IMG/VR virus record: IMGVR_UViG_3300042892_001063
Location: 1-63,609 of that record
Origin: a virus
DNA: 63,609 nucleotides
Direction: 5' to 3' (one strand)
The position numbers were made by a program, and so were the translations under genes. The notes under the pieces are model-generated. The model was not told where the DNA came from, did no database searches, and saw only the letters and a program-made list of their open reading frames with translations. Positions 52,033-60,122 of the stretch are shown here, piece after piece; the stretch's first letter is position 1; each line of letters starts with the position of its first letter.

Positions 52033-54747
52033 TTATTGAAATGTTAGATTAATCCCCTGTTGCGTGAACACATTTGTTGCTAAAGTCGGTATTACCATGA
52101 CTATTATATATTGGTCAATTGTTATATCAAAAGGGATACTAGAAAAAGCTACTGTTGAAGAAATATAATCAGTATAGCCTCCACCTGAAATATTTAAGCA
52201 TTTTAAATTTGAATCCTCTAAAAAATATGTTCTTTGAACATTACTAAAAACTGCTGTTAAGGCGCTACTAATTGTACCTGTTAATGGAACAGCTCCGGTT
52301 AAACTAGATATTGAGTTTCTATAAAATTTTAATGCCCAAGTCGCAGATGCTCCTTCTTTTGTAACCATTAAACTATTCAAATTTATTATTTTATCAGTGG
52401 GTTTTATGGTATTTGCAGGGATTAAATAAGACGACATTAGAGTATTCCCTATTGTCCCTGTGGTAATTATTTTCGTGCTGTCTAAAATTAACGTTTTAAC
52501 ACTGCTATTTAATTGTGTTTGTATTGGGCTAGTAACTCCTTTAACATAACTTAATTCAGTTAATGAAGGATATGTTGCGGTATCTAATGACTGAACGTTT
52601 TTACTAGCATCTAATGCTAATAACTGTGATGCAGTTAATGAACTTAATATTGGTGCGGTTGAAAATGTTTTTGCTCCCGCAAATGTTTGCCCGTTTATAG
52701 TTACTAATCCTCTCGCAGTTTCCGATGCTGATGGCAAATTGAATGTATGTGTTTCAAGTGCACTATTGATATTAAAATCTGTTCCTGAAGTTCCTACTGC
52801 TAAATATTGATTATTAGAAGTTAACCCATTAATCGCAGAAATTCCTGACGAAAAAGTAGTAATTATTTGGCACAAATGACCATCCTCAGTATGTAACGTA
52901 GCTGTTCTTCCACCTGAATTATTAACTATATAAACCCTAACAGCTAATCTATCTGTTAATAACAATGTAGTTGTAGGCACTGCTAAAGATGATAAATATA
53001 AATCAAGCGTAGTACCTCCGCTTATTGTTTCAGGAGCTAAAGACCCATTTGCAATACTTGTAAATACAGCCCCGTCATATTTTAAAAGTTCAACGTAAAA
53101 TTTAGGAGTCCCTCCGCTTGATGACATTGAAAAAAACATCTCAAAGTTCCAAGCACCTCCGGGTATCTCAAGTCTATTTGGATTACCTGCGTCTGTTAAA
53201 AATTGTGCAATTAATCCATTACCTGTTAAACTAAAATCAGTACCCGTTCCAATTACCGCAGCGTTTGACATTTGCTTGTAAGTGGCAACTGACGCAGCAA
53301 CTGAACCATTTAGATAATAGAACACAGATGAACCTCCACCCCCACTTGTTGGAAAAGTCGCTAACTGTCCATCTCCTCTAATATATTGAGAAGCTGTTCC
53401 TGCTCCTGTTATTGCAAATGTTCCTGATGTTGTAATAGAACTCGGTGTAACACTAAATGCAGGAGGCACAGTAATACCTATAGAAGTTACAGCCGTAGTT
53501 AGGTATGTATTTGTATCCAATGCAAATGTACCCACTGCTGTCATTTTAACAAATGGTGTGCCACTTGACCAAATTGGATAATTTAATGCTCCCCAAGTAC
53601 CTATAGTTGGAATGTCGTCAGTAGTTGCGATTGTATAAGTCCCTGCCGCTTTATTAGGAAACTCTAATTGTATATTATTGGTAAGAGAACTTATTCTTAT
53701 AGCTCCATAAGCATTTAGCCTTGCTAATCTTATATACCCTCCTAAATTATCAGCAACTCCGGCATCTAATGTTACAGCACCGATGTTTACCCCGTCATGG
53801 TAGGTCACTGTTATTTCCGAGTCATTTATATCTATATTATTGACCGTAGCATCTTCAATGCTAGTTAAATATATCCCCTCAGAACCATAGTCCGCATTAA
53901 AACTATGTCCTGTCGTAGGGGAATTTAATGTATAATTTGAATACAAAGAACCTAATGTATTTGTACTTAAATAATCTCCGTAAGGCTCAGTATTATCTAA
54001 AATTATACTATTAGTAGTGGTATTTCCTGCGTCAGTTACTTGTTGAAGATTTTGACTACCTCCACCTGTAGTAACAGAGCCGTCAGCCATTAAATACTGT
54101 AAATTTGTTCCTCCTGATTTTATAAATGAAGTTGCAGTTACATTACCTATTAAATTAATATCATTAGTAGCTGTATTACCAACAGACAGTACATCTGCTA
54201 ATCCCGGTGTTGTTGCAAAAGGATTATCAGCCCAAACAATACCTGTTGCTGACTTAGTAAGAACTTGACCCAAATTGCCTAAACTTGGTTTTTCGTCTTG
54301 TATATTATTTGGAGATATTAAAGTCGAATAAATAGTACCTGCAAGATTAATATCTTGAGTAGCTGAATTTCCTTGGTCAAGAACTGATTGAAGATTACTT
54401 ATAGGTAAGTCAACCCAATTTATACTTGAGGTTCCTTTACTTAGAAATTGAAATGTCGTTCCTTGACTTCCGCTTGTATCCTCAATATTATCAGGTTTTA
54501 TTAATGTAGCATCAATAGTACCTACTAATGTAATGTTTTGAGTAGCAGTATTTCCCGTATCAAGAACAGCCTGCAACGATGCCGCAGGGAAGTTTGAAGA
54601 GAATAACTGCAACAACTCCCCTAACGAGAAGTTTTTTGTCGCAAGGGGAGTAGGAGAGGGAACAGGTCTAATAGCTTCTGTACCTATCAGCCTATCGCTT
54701 AATTGTAAAGGAACATCCGCTGATGGATAAGTAGATATTTTTGCCAT
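52033..54747 (-). CDS. Tail fibre / receptor-binding protein
   Basis: This 904-aa protein begins MAKISTYPSADVPLQLSDRL, the same start as the 87-aa protein upstream, probably a virion-anchoring peptide. Four beta-repeats of the type GNTATQNITLVGTI begin near residues 58, 119, 183 and 234. A long Thr/Ser/Gly-rich shaft follows, then a beta-sandwich region (about 470-640) with LLTDRLAVRVYIVNNSGGRT seen in many phage fibres. It would bind the host surface. Confidence 0.75.
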   Translation of the reverse strand: MAKISTYPSADVPLQLSDRLIGTEAIRPVPSPTPLATKNFSLGELLQLFSSNFPAASLQAVLDTGNTATQNITLVGTIDATLIKPDNIEDTSGSQGTTFQFLSKGTSSINWVDLPISNLQSVLDQGNSATQDINLAGTIYSTLISPNNIQDEKPSLGNLGQVLTKSATGIVWADNPFATTPGLADVLSVGNTATNDINLIGNVTATSFIKSGGTNLQYLMADGSVTTGGGSQNLQQVTDAGNTTTNSIILDNTEPYGDYLSTNTLGSLYSNYTLNSPTTGHSFNADYGSEGIYLTSIEDATVNNIDINDSEITVTYHDGVNIGAVTLDAGVADNLGGYIRLARLNAYGAIRISSLTNNIQLEFPNKAAGTYTIATTDDIPTIGTWGALNYPIWSSGTPFVKMTAVGTFALDTNTYLTTAVTSIGITVPPAFSVTPSSITTSGTFAITGAGTASQYIRGDGQLATFPTSGGGGSSVFYYLNGSVAASVATYKQMSNAAVIGTGTDFSLTGNGLIAQFLTDAGNPNRLEIPGGAWNFEMFFSMSSSGGTPKFYVELLKYDGAVFTSIANGSLAPETISGGTTLDLYLSSLAVPTTTLLLTDRLAVRVYIVNNSGGRTATLHTEDGHLCQIITTFSSGISAINGLTSNNQYLAVGTSGTDFNINSALETHTFNLPSASETARGLVTINGQTFAGAKTFSTAPILSSLTASQLLALDASKNVQSLDTATYPSLTELSYVKGVTSPIQTQLNSSVKTLILDSTKIITTGTIGNTLMSSYLIPANTIKPTDKIINLNSLMVTKEGASATWALKFYRNSISSLTGAVPLTGTISSALTAVFSNVQRTYFLEDSNLKCLNISGGGYTDYISSTVAFSSIPFDITIDQYIIVMVIPTLATNVFTQQGINLTFQ

Positions 54748-54765
54748 TTCATTTTATCTTAATTA

Positions 54766-55029
54766 TTAAACAACAATTCTAACTTCTCCGGTAGCTGTTT
54801 TGTATATTGAATCGACAGCAAGACCACCGGTTATAGCAGCAGCATTATCTGCGTATGTAGAAAGAGTACATCCTACTATTGTAACAAATTGTCCTGTAGT
54901 TGTAGCAAGAGTAATAATGTCTGAAATAAGATAATTCTTAGTCATTAATAAATCACTAATATCTGTTCCAATAACATAATCTCCTAAAGAAGGAGGAGTT
55001 GGTTGTGGGTATGTACTAATCTTAGCCAT
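54766..55029 (-). CDS. Small tail protein sharing the fibre N-terminus
   Basis: This 87-aa protein begins MAKISTYPQPTPPSLGDYVIGT, matching the tail fibre start (MAKISTYP, then IGT). The rest is a short beta region. It is either a fibre-anchoring partner or a remnant of a duplicated fibre gene. Confidence 0.65.
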   Translation of the reverse strand: MAKISTYPQPTPPSLGDYVIGTDISDLLMTKNYLISDIITLATTTGQFVTIVGCTLSTYADNAAAITGGLAVDSIYKTATGEVRIVV

Positions 55030-55030
55030 T

Positions 55031-55372
55031 TTAGTTTAAAGTTAAAAGATATAAAATCTTATCTATTAATGCAAGCATCTCATCCATAATGTTTTGTAAC
55101 TCTGATGGATAATTTGTTCTTTCTGAATCAATTGTTGAACGTAACTCTTTTAAATGCGAAGTAGCGTCTAATAACTTAGACTCAGGAATAACTATCTCGA
55201 CTCTTTTATTTCTACCGAAGTAAGCTTCAGTAAATTTGTCAGTCAAATCAAGGATTCCATCATAATAAGCATTTAATGCTTTATGTTCTGCAAACGATGT
55301 TGTTTGAAGATGAGCGATGTGCATTGCATCTCTTGATTGGAACAATGTTCCGATAAATTTTCCCGGTGTCAT
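55031..55372 (-). CDS. Conserved phage protein, helical bundle
   Basis: This 113-aa protein has IGTLFQSRDAMHIAHLQTTS (about 7-26) and HKALNAYYDGILDLTDKF (about 30-47), a pattern I know from phage proteins with a ferritin-like four-helix look. The role is unknown. It ends one base before the small tail gene. Confidence 0.65.
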   Translation of the reverse strand: MTPGKFIGTLFQSRDAMHIAHLQTTSFAEHKALNAYYDGILDLTDKFTEAYFGRNKRVEIVIPESKLLDATSHLKELRSTIDSERTNYPSELQNIMDEMLALIDKILYLLTLN

Positions 55373-55374
55373 AT

Positions 55375-55611
55375 CTATTCTGTTTTATGTGTTACCTCTC
55401 CTGTTTGAATGTTAATAACTGCATCAGCACCGTACTTCTCAACTAATTGTTGTTCGTGAGCTGTAAATTTAGCTTTTAACTCTTCGATGTGGCGTACTAT
55501 GTTTAGTTTTTGCAACTCAACATCTCCGATAGCCATTTTTGCTTTGTTGAACTCTGCGTTCAATTCTTGAATTGTTGTTAATTCTTCCTGTGATACTTGT
55601 GTGTTTGACAT
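55375..55611 (-). CDS. Coiled-coil protein
   Basis: This 78-aa protein has a long heptad-like helix (QELNAEFNKAKMAIGDVELQ) and a short polar end. The start is behind an AT-rich leader and a TATCTTTG box 33 bases upstream. Function unknown; assembly chaperone is possible. Confidence 0.65.
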   Translation of the reverse strand: MSNTQVSQEELTTIQELNAEFNKAKMAIGDVELQKLNIVRHIEELKAKFTAHEQQLVEKYGADAVINIQTGEVTHKTE

Positions 55612-55643
55612 TTTAATTTAATTTTATTTGATTATTAATTATA

Positions 55644-55651
55644 CAAAGATA
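55644..55651 (-). promoter_or_regulatory. Late -7 promoter box (TATCTTTG)
   Basis: CAAAGATA on the plus strand gives TATCTTTG on the minus strand, 33 bases before the coiled-coil gene start. It would start the tail fibre and terminase transcript. Confidence 0.55.
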
Positions 55652-55659
55652 TGAAAAAA

Positions 55660-55815
55660 CTATGTTAACTTGTGAGCAAACATTTTAATAAGCGTACTTG
55701 GGCTTATAAATTTACAAACTAATCTCAAAAAGAATCCTGCATTTGTAGTGCTTTGACTTTCTGAATATTTAACTGCTACTTCATCTAATGCGTTTTTAAT
55801 TTCGTATGGTATCAT
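55660..55815 (-). CDS. Small protein after endolysin
   Basis: This 51-aa protein (IPYEIKNALDEVAVKYSESQ) has a moderately hydrophobic C-terminal half (GFFLRLVCKFISPSTLIKMF). It starts one base after the endolysin stop. It could be a small lysis accessory (spanin-like or membrane) protein; evidence is only position and hydrophobicity. Confidence 0.55.
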   Translation of the reverse strand: MIPYEIKNALDEVAVKYSESQSTTNAGFFLRLVCKFISPSTLIKMFAHKLT

Positions 55816-55816
55816 A

Positions 55817-56242
55817 TTATTTAATTGTTAAAATTTGTTTTCTATTTTTTTCTTTTGAATTATAAGAAACGTGAACCCAAGCAGGATTATTTTCGTTTCC
55901 AAATTCCCATATTAATTGGTCAAAGTCTAAATTCTCTTTTATATAATCGAAAATCATTTTATTGGTAACTTTACCGGTTCCCTGAATGTCTATGGCTTGA
56001 CCTTTACAATGTTGCGAAGTTTTAGAGCCTCCAACAGCATTATTTAAAAGTAAACATCTAAAAAAACTTGATACTCTCAATGGTGTGCCAAAATGTTCTC
56101 TTACAGCATCGAAAACTCGAATACCGACTAATTGCATACAAATCAATTCTTTTTCGTTAGGAACGTTTAAAATAGCTTTTCTTGTAGCCGTTTGACTTGT
56201 TACGGCTTCTTCGTAACTAATGTATTTTGATATATTTTTCAT
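55817..56242 (-). CDS. Endolysin, peptidase M15-type
   Basis: This 141-aa protein has the zinc site of M15/VanY-type peptidases: His78 (SQHCKGQ), Asp85 (AIDI) and His124 (WVHVSY), with SSFFR ahead. These cut peptide cross-links of peptidoglycan. It overlaps the holin-like gene by ATGA, a normal lysis cassette. No signal peptide, so it needs the holin. Confidence 0.85.
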   Translation of the reverse strand: MKNISKYISYEEAVTSQTATRKAILNVPNEKELICMQLVGIRVFDAVREHFGTPLRVSSFFRCLLLNNAVGGSKTSQHCKGQAIDIQGTGKVTNKMIFDYIKENLDFDQLIWEFGNENNPAWVHVSYNSKEKNRKQILTIK

Positions 56243-56706
56243 GGTTTATCTATTGTTTTTAATGTCTGATTAATAATACCTAACATACCTCTTCGTAGAG
56301 CGGATAATAACATTGATATTATATCGAAATTCTTTACTATTTTTTTTGTCTTAATAACATAAAAATTTGTAATTATTGACAAACCTTCAGATACAACTAA
56401 AATTCTTAAAACAGAATCTAATATAGGAGTAAAGTCATAGGTCTTTGAAATGCCTTTGCCTACTAAAGCTAAGGTCATTGGTATCAGCAATACTAATATC
56501 TTACTACATAAACCAAAGAATAATAATTTAAAGCTAAAATCTTCGCTAATAATAAATGATTTTATAATACCTGAGACAGTATCGATAAACATTAATATCG
56601 TTAAAATTTTTACAATGTCGGTATCAATATTTAAAAAAACAAAAACCAAATATAGAGTTGTTTTTATTTCATTCAAATGATTATATATAGTTTCTTTAAT
56701 ATTCAT
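56239..56706 (-). CDS. Holin, phage holin 4 (Cph1-like) family
   Basis: This 155-aa protein has three to four membrane segments (TTLYLVFVFLNI, VKILTILMFIDTVSGIIKSF, LCSKILVLLIPMTLALVG, LRILVVSEGLSIITNFYV). ILMFIDTVSGIIK matches the family core. It would form lesions releasing the endolysin encoded next. Neighbour order supports the call. Confidence 0.8.
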   Translation of the reverse strand: MNIKETIYNHLNEIKTTLYLVFVFLNIDTDIVKILTILMFIDTVSGIIKSFIISEDFSFKLLFFGLCSKILVLLIPMTLALVGKGISKTYDFTPILDSVLRILVVSEGLSIITNFYVIKTKKIVKNFDIISMLLSALRRGMLGIINQTLKTIDKP

Positions 56707-56784
56707 TATCTACTTTGCCTATTATAGGCTTTATGTAATTCTTACTTGATTTTAATATACTCTTTATTTTTTAACTTTGACATT

Positions 56785-57300
56785 TTACCAAAGAGCAAGT
56801 ATTTCTCCGTCAGCAAATTCAGTATCCGTTTTCCAAACTTTTTTAGTTTGTATTACAAATAATCCAAGTTCTACTTTTGGAATTGTTATTTCATCTTGTC
56901 CTATTGTTGTTATGTGTAGTGAAGTTGAAGCACTTGAACCGATATACAATAAGCATCCTTGATTTCCTTGACCTGTAGTAGGTCCTTCTTGATATATAAT
57001 ATAATTATCTCCTGATACTATTATATCGGCATTTAATAACAAAGTATCTTTGTCAATGACTTCTACAATTGTGGCAGCTGTTTGTGATGAGATATTATAA
57101 ACAACATCTCCAACGTTTACTAAGTACTGTCTTCCACCAATTACAGGGTTAACAAAAAAAACAATATTATCATCTATTAATTCGTTTGTACTAGTATTTG
57201 TAGATGTTCCTGATGCTAAAGCAGTAGGGTATGGAACATTACAGTTGTCTGAAGGTATTACCTTTAATGCTCTCGTTGGGTTAAATTTTGTACTTGACAT
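56785..57300 (-). CDS. Beta-rich virion-cluster protein
   Basis: This 171-aa protein begins STKFNPTRALKVIPSDNCNV and is beta-rich with alternating Thr/Ser/Val. The start RALKVIPSDN is common in small structural proteins of these phages. A decoration or neck-associated role is possible, unproven. Confidence 0.6.
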   Translation of the reverse strand: MSSTKFNPTRALKVIPSDNCNVPYPTALASGTSTNTSTNELIDDNIVFFVNPVIGGRQYLVNVGDVVYNISSQTAATIVEVIDKDTLLLNADIIVSGDNYIIYQEGPTTGQGNQGCLLYIGSSASTSLHITTIGQDEITIPKVELGLFVIQTKKVWKTDTEFADGEILALW

Positions 57301-57302
57301 AA

Positions 57303-57512
57303 TTAGTTTATTTTATATAATGTTTTATTAATTATTAAATTTTGTTTATAAAATGTTCTATTGATAAAAGAAGTTGGATTATTAGCAGCAGCCTTTCGAC
57401 CTTCGCATCCACAATCTATATCTATAGCCTCAGAAATAGTATCAACTATTTTTTTAATACCCGTTGCTTTAGTAAACTTTTCAATTGTATCTCCTAAACC
57501 TTGTGATTTCAT
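57303..57512 (-). CDS. Small protein with CGC motif
   Basis: This 69-aa protein has GLGDTIEKFTKATGIKKIVD (about 5-24) and DCGCEGRK (about 33-40), a pattern frequent in small proteins of Bacteroidetes and marine phages. The cysteines may bind metal. Function is unknown. A TATCTTTA box ends five bases upstream of the ATG. Confidence 0.65.
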   Translation of the reverse strand: MKSQGLGDTIEKFTKATGIKKIVDTISEAIDIDCGCEGRKAAANNPTSFINRTFYKQNLIINKTLYKIN

Positions 57513-57516
57513 TTTG

Positions 57517-57524
57517 TAAAGATA
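57517..57524 (-). promoter_or_regulatory. Near-consensus -7 box (TATCTTTA)
   Basis: TAAAGATA on the plus strand gives TATCTTTA, one mismatch from consensus, ending five bases before the ATG of the CGC protein. If active the transcript would be leaderless. Confidence 0.35.
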
Positions 57525-57755
57525 TTACTTTTTTTTATTTTTTTGAACAGGTAATTTACTAACATTTCCTTTTAAGAATTTCATCTTACCGTCCAATGAT
57601 TTTTTAGACTCGTATTGCTTTGCTTTTTCAATTACTTTTTCTTGCGCAAGCATTTTTGGAGTCGGCTTTTTTCCCGAACCTTTAGCGGCTCTAATGTTAT
57701 CATAAAGACCTCTTTGAGACACAGAGCCATCTTTTCTTTTTATCATTTCTTTCAT
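57525..57755 (-). CDS. Small basic conserved phage protein
   Basis: This 76-aa protein is very basic, with RGLYDNIRAAKGSGKKPTPK (about 15-34), widely seen in phages. DNA packaging or virion DNA binding is possible from charge. It shares one base with the gene upstream. Confidence 0.65.
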   Translation of the reverse strand: MKEMIKRKDGSVSQRGLYDNIRAAKGSGKKPTPKMLAQEKVIEKAKQYESKKSLDGKMKFLKGNVSKLPVQKNKKK

Positions 57756-58045
57756 TAGTACTTTCCTTTACGATTACTTGGATTACTTGTAGTAGAACCT
57801 CCCGGACCTGCCCATAGATTTTTACACGCCCAATATCTTGCGCTTAATTTGTCATTAGCTGTACTGCAACTATGTCTTGCTTTAAAACTCTTACGAGCTG
57901 CATCGCTATAATTATTTCCATAACCTTTTGCTCCAAAATGAATTAGTTTTTCTTTTCCATTTGAGCAAGCCTTTACCATTTTTTTCTTCCCGGGTCTATC
58001 TGAAGAAACCGGTTTGTTACATTGCATTTTTGATTTATCCGCCAT
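57755..58045 (-). CDS. Conserved Cys-containing basic phage protein
   Basis: This 96-aa protein has KLIHFGAKGYGNNYSDAARK (about 33-52) and SFKARHSCSTANDKLSARYW (about 53-72), a highly conserved pattern in many aquatic phages and large viruses. Four cysteines and a histidine could bind zinc. Role unknown; nuclease-related or packaging roles have not been shown. Confidence 0.7.
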   Translation of the reverse strand: MADKSKMQCNKPVSSDRPGKKKMVKACSNGKEKLIHFGAKGYGNNYSDAARKSFKARHSCSTANDKLSARYWACKNLWAGPGGSTTSNPSNRKGKY

Positions 58046-58049
58046 AACT

Positions 58050-58080
58050 TAAAATATAAAAGGGGTAACTTAATACCCCA
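58050..58080 (-). terminator. Probable intrinsic terminator
   Basis: On the minus strand GGGGTA (58079-58074) pairs with TACCCC (58067-58062) with a 6-base loop, followed by TTTTATATTTT. It would end the upstream transcript of the small DTPL-family genes. Confidence 0.6.
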
Positions 58081-58087
58081 TATTTAT

Positions 58088-58243
58088 TTATTGTCTAAAT
58101 GCTCTTGAAGCATTTCCCGGAGCTTCCTTTTCAGGAACAGCTACGTTTAGTGATACAGGAGTAACTTCTTCAGCTACTACTACTATGTCCACTATTGTTT
58201 CGTCAATAGTGACATCTTTTGCTTTTGCTTTTGCTTTTGCCAT
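58088..58243 (-). CDS. Small MAKAK-type protein
   Basis: This 51-aa protein begins MAKAKAKAKDVTIDETIV, then is acidic and Val-rich. It belongs by start and place to a run of short proteins with Lys/Ala starts. Function is unknown. Confidence 0.6.
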   Translation of the reverse strand: MAKAKAKAKDVTIDETIVDIVVVAEEVTPVSLNVAVPEKEAPGNASRAFRQ

Positions 58244-58253
58244 TTTCCTTTAT

Positions 58254-58454
58254 TTAACAAATGTTTCCGTAAGGATTAGCTTTTTTAAGTCCTGTTCCTG
58301 ATGCGCCGCTAAGAACTCTTTTAGAAGTTCCTTTGCTACCACCTAACATACTTCCGGTCTCTTTAATTAAACCATTAGTACCATTACCACCGGTGCTTGG
58401 CATCTGCATACGAGATGAACCCGGTAAATTCGGAGTGTCTTTTTCTTTAGCCAT
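58254..58454 (-). CDS. Small Gly/Ser-rich protein of the DTPL group
   Basis: This 66-aa protein begins MAKEKDTPNLPGSSRMQMPS, close to the start of its neighbour (TPDLPASSRLKMPTS), and continues with a Gly/Ser/Thr-rich body. It shares one base with the gene upstream. It is a member of a tandem group with a common N-terminal peptide. Confidence 0.65.
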   Translation of the reverse strand: MAKEKDTPNLPGSSRMQMPSTGGNGTNGLIKETGSMLGGSKGTSKRVLSGASGTGLKKANPYGNIC

Positions 58455-58618
58455 TACTTCTTTTTGATTGCTGTTTTTACAATTCCTTTTAAAGCTCCTT
58501 TTACTGCCCCTTTGACAGCTCCTTTAATTGCTCCTTTAATTGCAGGTTTTGCTGCTGATGTTGGCATCTTCAATCTTGATGATGCAGGTAAATCCGGTGT
58601 TGCTTTTGCTTTTGCCAT
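58454..58618 (-). CDS. Cationic KGA-repeat peptide
   Basis: This 54-aa protein begins MAKAKATPDLPASSRLKMPT, then has about five repeats of KGA-I/V (AIKGAIKGAVKGAVKGALKG) and ends IKKK. The repeat gives a Lys every four residues, an amphipathic helix with histone-tail or membrane-active character. Packed between neighbours and sharing their N-terminal peptide, it is likely a virion or DNA-binding peptide (inference). Confidence 0.65.
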   Translation of the reverse strand: MAKAKATPDLPASSRLKMPTSAAKPAIKGAIKGAVKGAVKGALKGIVKTAIKKK

Positions 58619-58643
58619 TTTAATTTAGTGTTTGTGTTAATTA

Positions 58644-58886
58644 TTATTTTCCTGTTGTGGATGCAAACGATGCCAATCCATACAATTTTCCATCTGATTG
58701 ATTAGTTTTTTCTTTACTTCTTTCAGCTCTTGACGCATTAAGTTTAGCGTTTGATGCGGCTATAGATTTTTGCCTTGCCGAACTTCTCGCGTCAATATCA
58801 GCTAATGCTGATTTTAAATCAGTTATCGGTGCGATAGCATCAGGACTTTTAGATAACGGAGTATCTCTATCTTCTTCTTTTTTCAT
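58644..58886 (-). CDS. Small helical protein of the DTPL group
   Basis: This 80-aa protein begins KKEEDRDTPLSKSPDAIAPI, matching the DTPL peptide of its neighbours, then is Ala/Ser/Arg-rich and helical (ARSSARQKSIAASNAKLNAS). Function unknown. Confidence 0.65.
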   Translation of the reverse strand: MKKEEDRDTPLSKSPDAIAPITDLKSALADIDARSSARQKSIAASNAKLNASRAERSKEKTNQSDGKLYGLASFASTTGK

Positions 58887-58887
58887 A

Positions 58888-59415
58888 TTAACAAGTTTTA
58901 CAAGATGTGTCTTTATTTTTACTACTTGACATTACACCTTTTGAAGAAGTGCTTTTTGCTTTAGCTGCGTTTTCATTAGCTCTTTCTTGGATTCTTTTTC
59001 TGTAAGTATCAAATGATTCACTTTCTGATTTATTCTTTTTGTAATCCTCTATTTTATTTTCAATAACTTTTTCTTTCTGAGTAGTTGGAGTAAATTTATT
59101 CTCAGCTTTCATAAGAGGAGCTTTAATTTCTTCTTTCTTAGCCCCTGCTGCTTTAGGAATAGGAGCTGATGTAATCTCTCTTGAACCTGAAGTTGCTGAT
59201 TTAAACGACGAGCTTTTAGCAGGTGCATCTGAACTTCTACTTAATCTATGTAAAGACGAAGGAGGTGCATTTGATTTACTTGAACCACTCCAAGATTGTC
59301 TGTATGTTATAGCTCCTGTATCAGGGTCAACACTTTGAGTTCTTTTTATTGGCGGGTCTATTTTTGCATCAGGTGTAGCTGCTAACGGAGTATCAGGTCT
59401 TTGATTAATTGCCAT
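58888..59415 (-). CDS. Disordered Ser/Lys-rich protein of the DTPL group
   Basis: This 175-aa protein begins AINQRPDTPLAATPDAK and is then Ser/Thr/Lys/Pro-rich and probably disordered, ending KDTSCKTC. The peptide RPDTPLA-TP is shared with the gene upstream. A virion cargo or tail-linked role is inferred. Confidence 0.65.
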   Translation of the reverse strand: MAINQRPDTPLAATPDAKIDPPIKRTQSVDPDTGAITYRQSWSGSSKSNAPPSSLHRLSRSSDAPAKSSSFKSATSGSREITSAPIPKAAGAKKEEIKAPLMKAENKFTPTTQKEKVIENKIEDYKKNKSESESFDTYRKRIQERANENAAKAKSTSSKGVMSSSKNKDTSCKTC

Positions 59416-59417
59416 AA

Positions 59418-59627
59418 TTATTGTTGTTGTTGGTTATCAATTAGCTGAGTAGGTTGTGCTTGAGGCATACTTTCTCTTGAAAGCCTTCCTATCTGTTGTA
59501 TAGCAGCATCAGCAGTTGCTTGATACTTACTAATAGGTTGAGAGGGTGCTTGACCCATGGGTTGTAATCCTGAATTAACAGGAGTGGGTTCAGGTGTATT
59601 CGCCAATGGCGTATCAGGTCTTTGCAT
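59418..59627 (-). CDS. Small Pro/Gln-rich protein of the DTPL group
   Basis: The 69-aa protein is read from 59627 (MQRPDTPLANTPEPTP); a start at 59681 would lie beyond the promoter box. It is Pro/Gln-rich with a Gln tail. It is the first gene behind the divergent promoter at 59649-59666. Confidence 0.65.
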   Translation of the reverse strand: MQRPDTPLANTPEPTPVNSGLQPMGQAPSQPISKYQATADAAIQQIGRLSRESMPQAQPTQLIDNQQQQ

Positions 59628-59656
59628 TGTTATTTGATTTTTAATTAATAACTTTG
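59627..59656 (+). promoter_or_regulatory. Rightward promoter of the winged-helix gene
   Basis: TTG (59627-59629), a 19-bp gap, then TAACTTTG (59649-59656) fit the Bacteroidetes promoter exactly. The ATG at 59682 follows about 25 bases later. Confidence 0.65.
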
Positions 59657-59658
59657 TA

Positions 59659-59666
59659 CAAATGTA
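59659..59666 (-). promoter_or_regulatory. Leftward -7 box of the DTPL gene cluster (TACATTTG)
   Basis: The plus strand reads CAAATGTA. A CAAA on the plus strand 22 bp further right (59689-59692) gives a TTTG -33 element for the minus strand. The box lies three bases from the rightward -7 box, so both polymerases cannot bind together. Confidence 0.5.
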
Positions 59667-59681
59667 TAAAAAAAAATTCAA

Positions 59682-60122
59682 ATGAAATCAAATCTTGATG
59701 ATTACCTAAAATATTGGAGAGTGATTCGTAAATTTGCTCAAGTACAATACAAACTAACTCAGTGTGACTTAGATATGTTATTGTTCTTATACTCTGAAAA
59801 GTATTTCGGAAGAGATAAGTTTGATGAGTTTGATAAACTTCTTGGGTGGGATGTAATGCGGTTCCAAAGACTTGTAAGGGAAGAATGGATTGTGAAGTTT
59901 AGAAACCAAGTTGGTAAAAGAAAAGCTTTGTATAAACTTACTCATAAAGCTGAGTCTATGATTCAATCTGTTTACAGAAAACTAAGCGGGGAAGAAATCC
60001 CCGTTAGCTCTGTTGGTAATAGAATATTTATGAAGAACGTACCCTACACAGATAAGGTTTATCGTGATATGATTATTGAGATGAATAAAATTATAAAACA
60101 ACAACGACATCCCGTTCTGTGA
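59682..60122 (+). CDS. Winged-helix / MarR-like regulator
   Basis: This 146-aa protein has the order of a winged helix: helices in CDLDMLLFLYSEKYF (about 28-42) and FDKLLGWDVMRFQRLVREEW (about 50-69), then a wing (KRKALYKLTHKAESMI, about 79-94). It is the only rightward gene in the late arm and shares a divergent promoter with the DTPL cluster. A late-gene switch or autoregulator is inferred. Its 3' end overlaps groES tail to tail by 32 bases. Confidence 0.65.
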   Translation: MKSNLDDYLKYWRVIRKFAQVQYKLTQCDLDMLLFLYSEKYFGRDKFDEFDKLLGWDVMRFQRLVREEWIVKFRNQVGKRKALYKLTHKAESMIQSVYRKLSGEEIPVSSVGNRIFMKNVPYTDKVYRDMIIEMNKIIKQQRHPVL

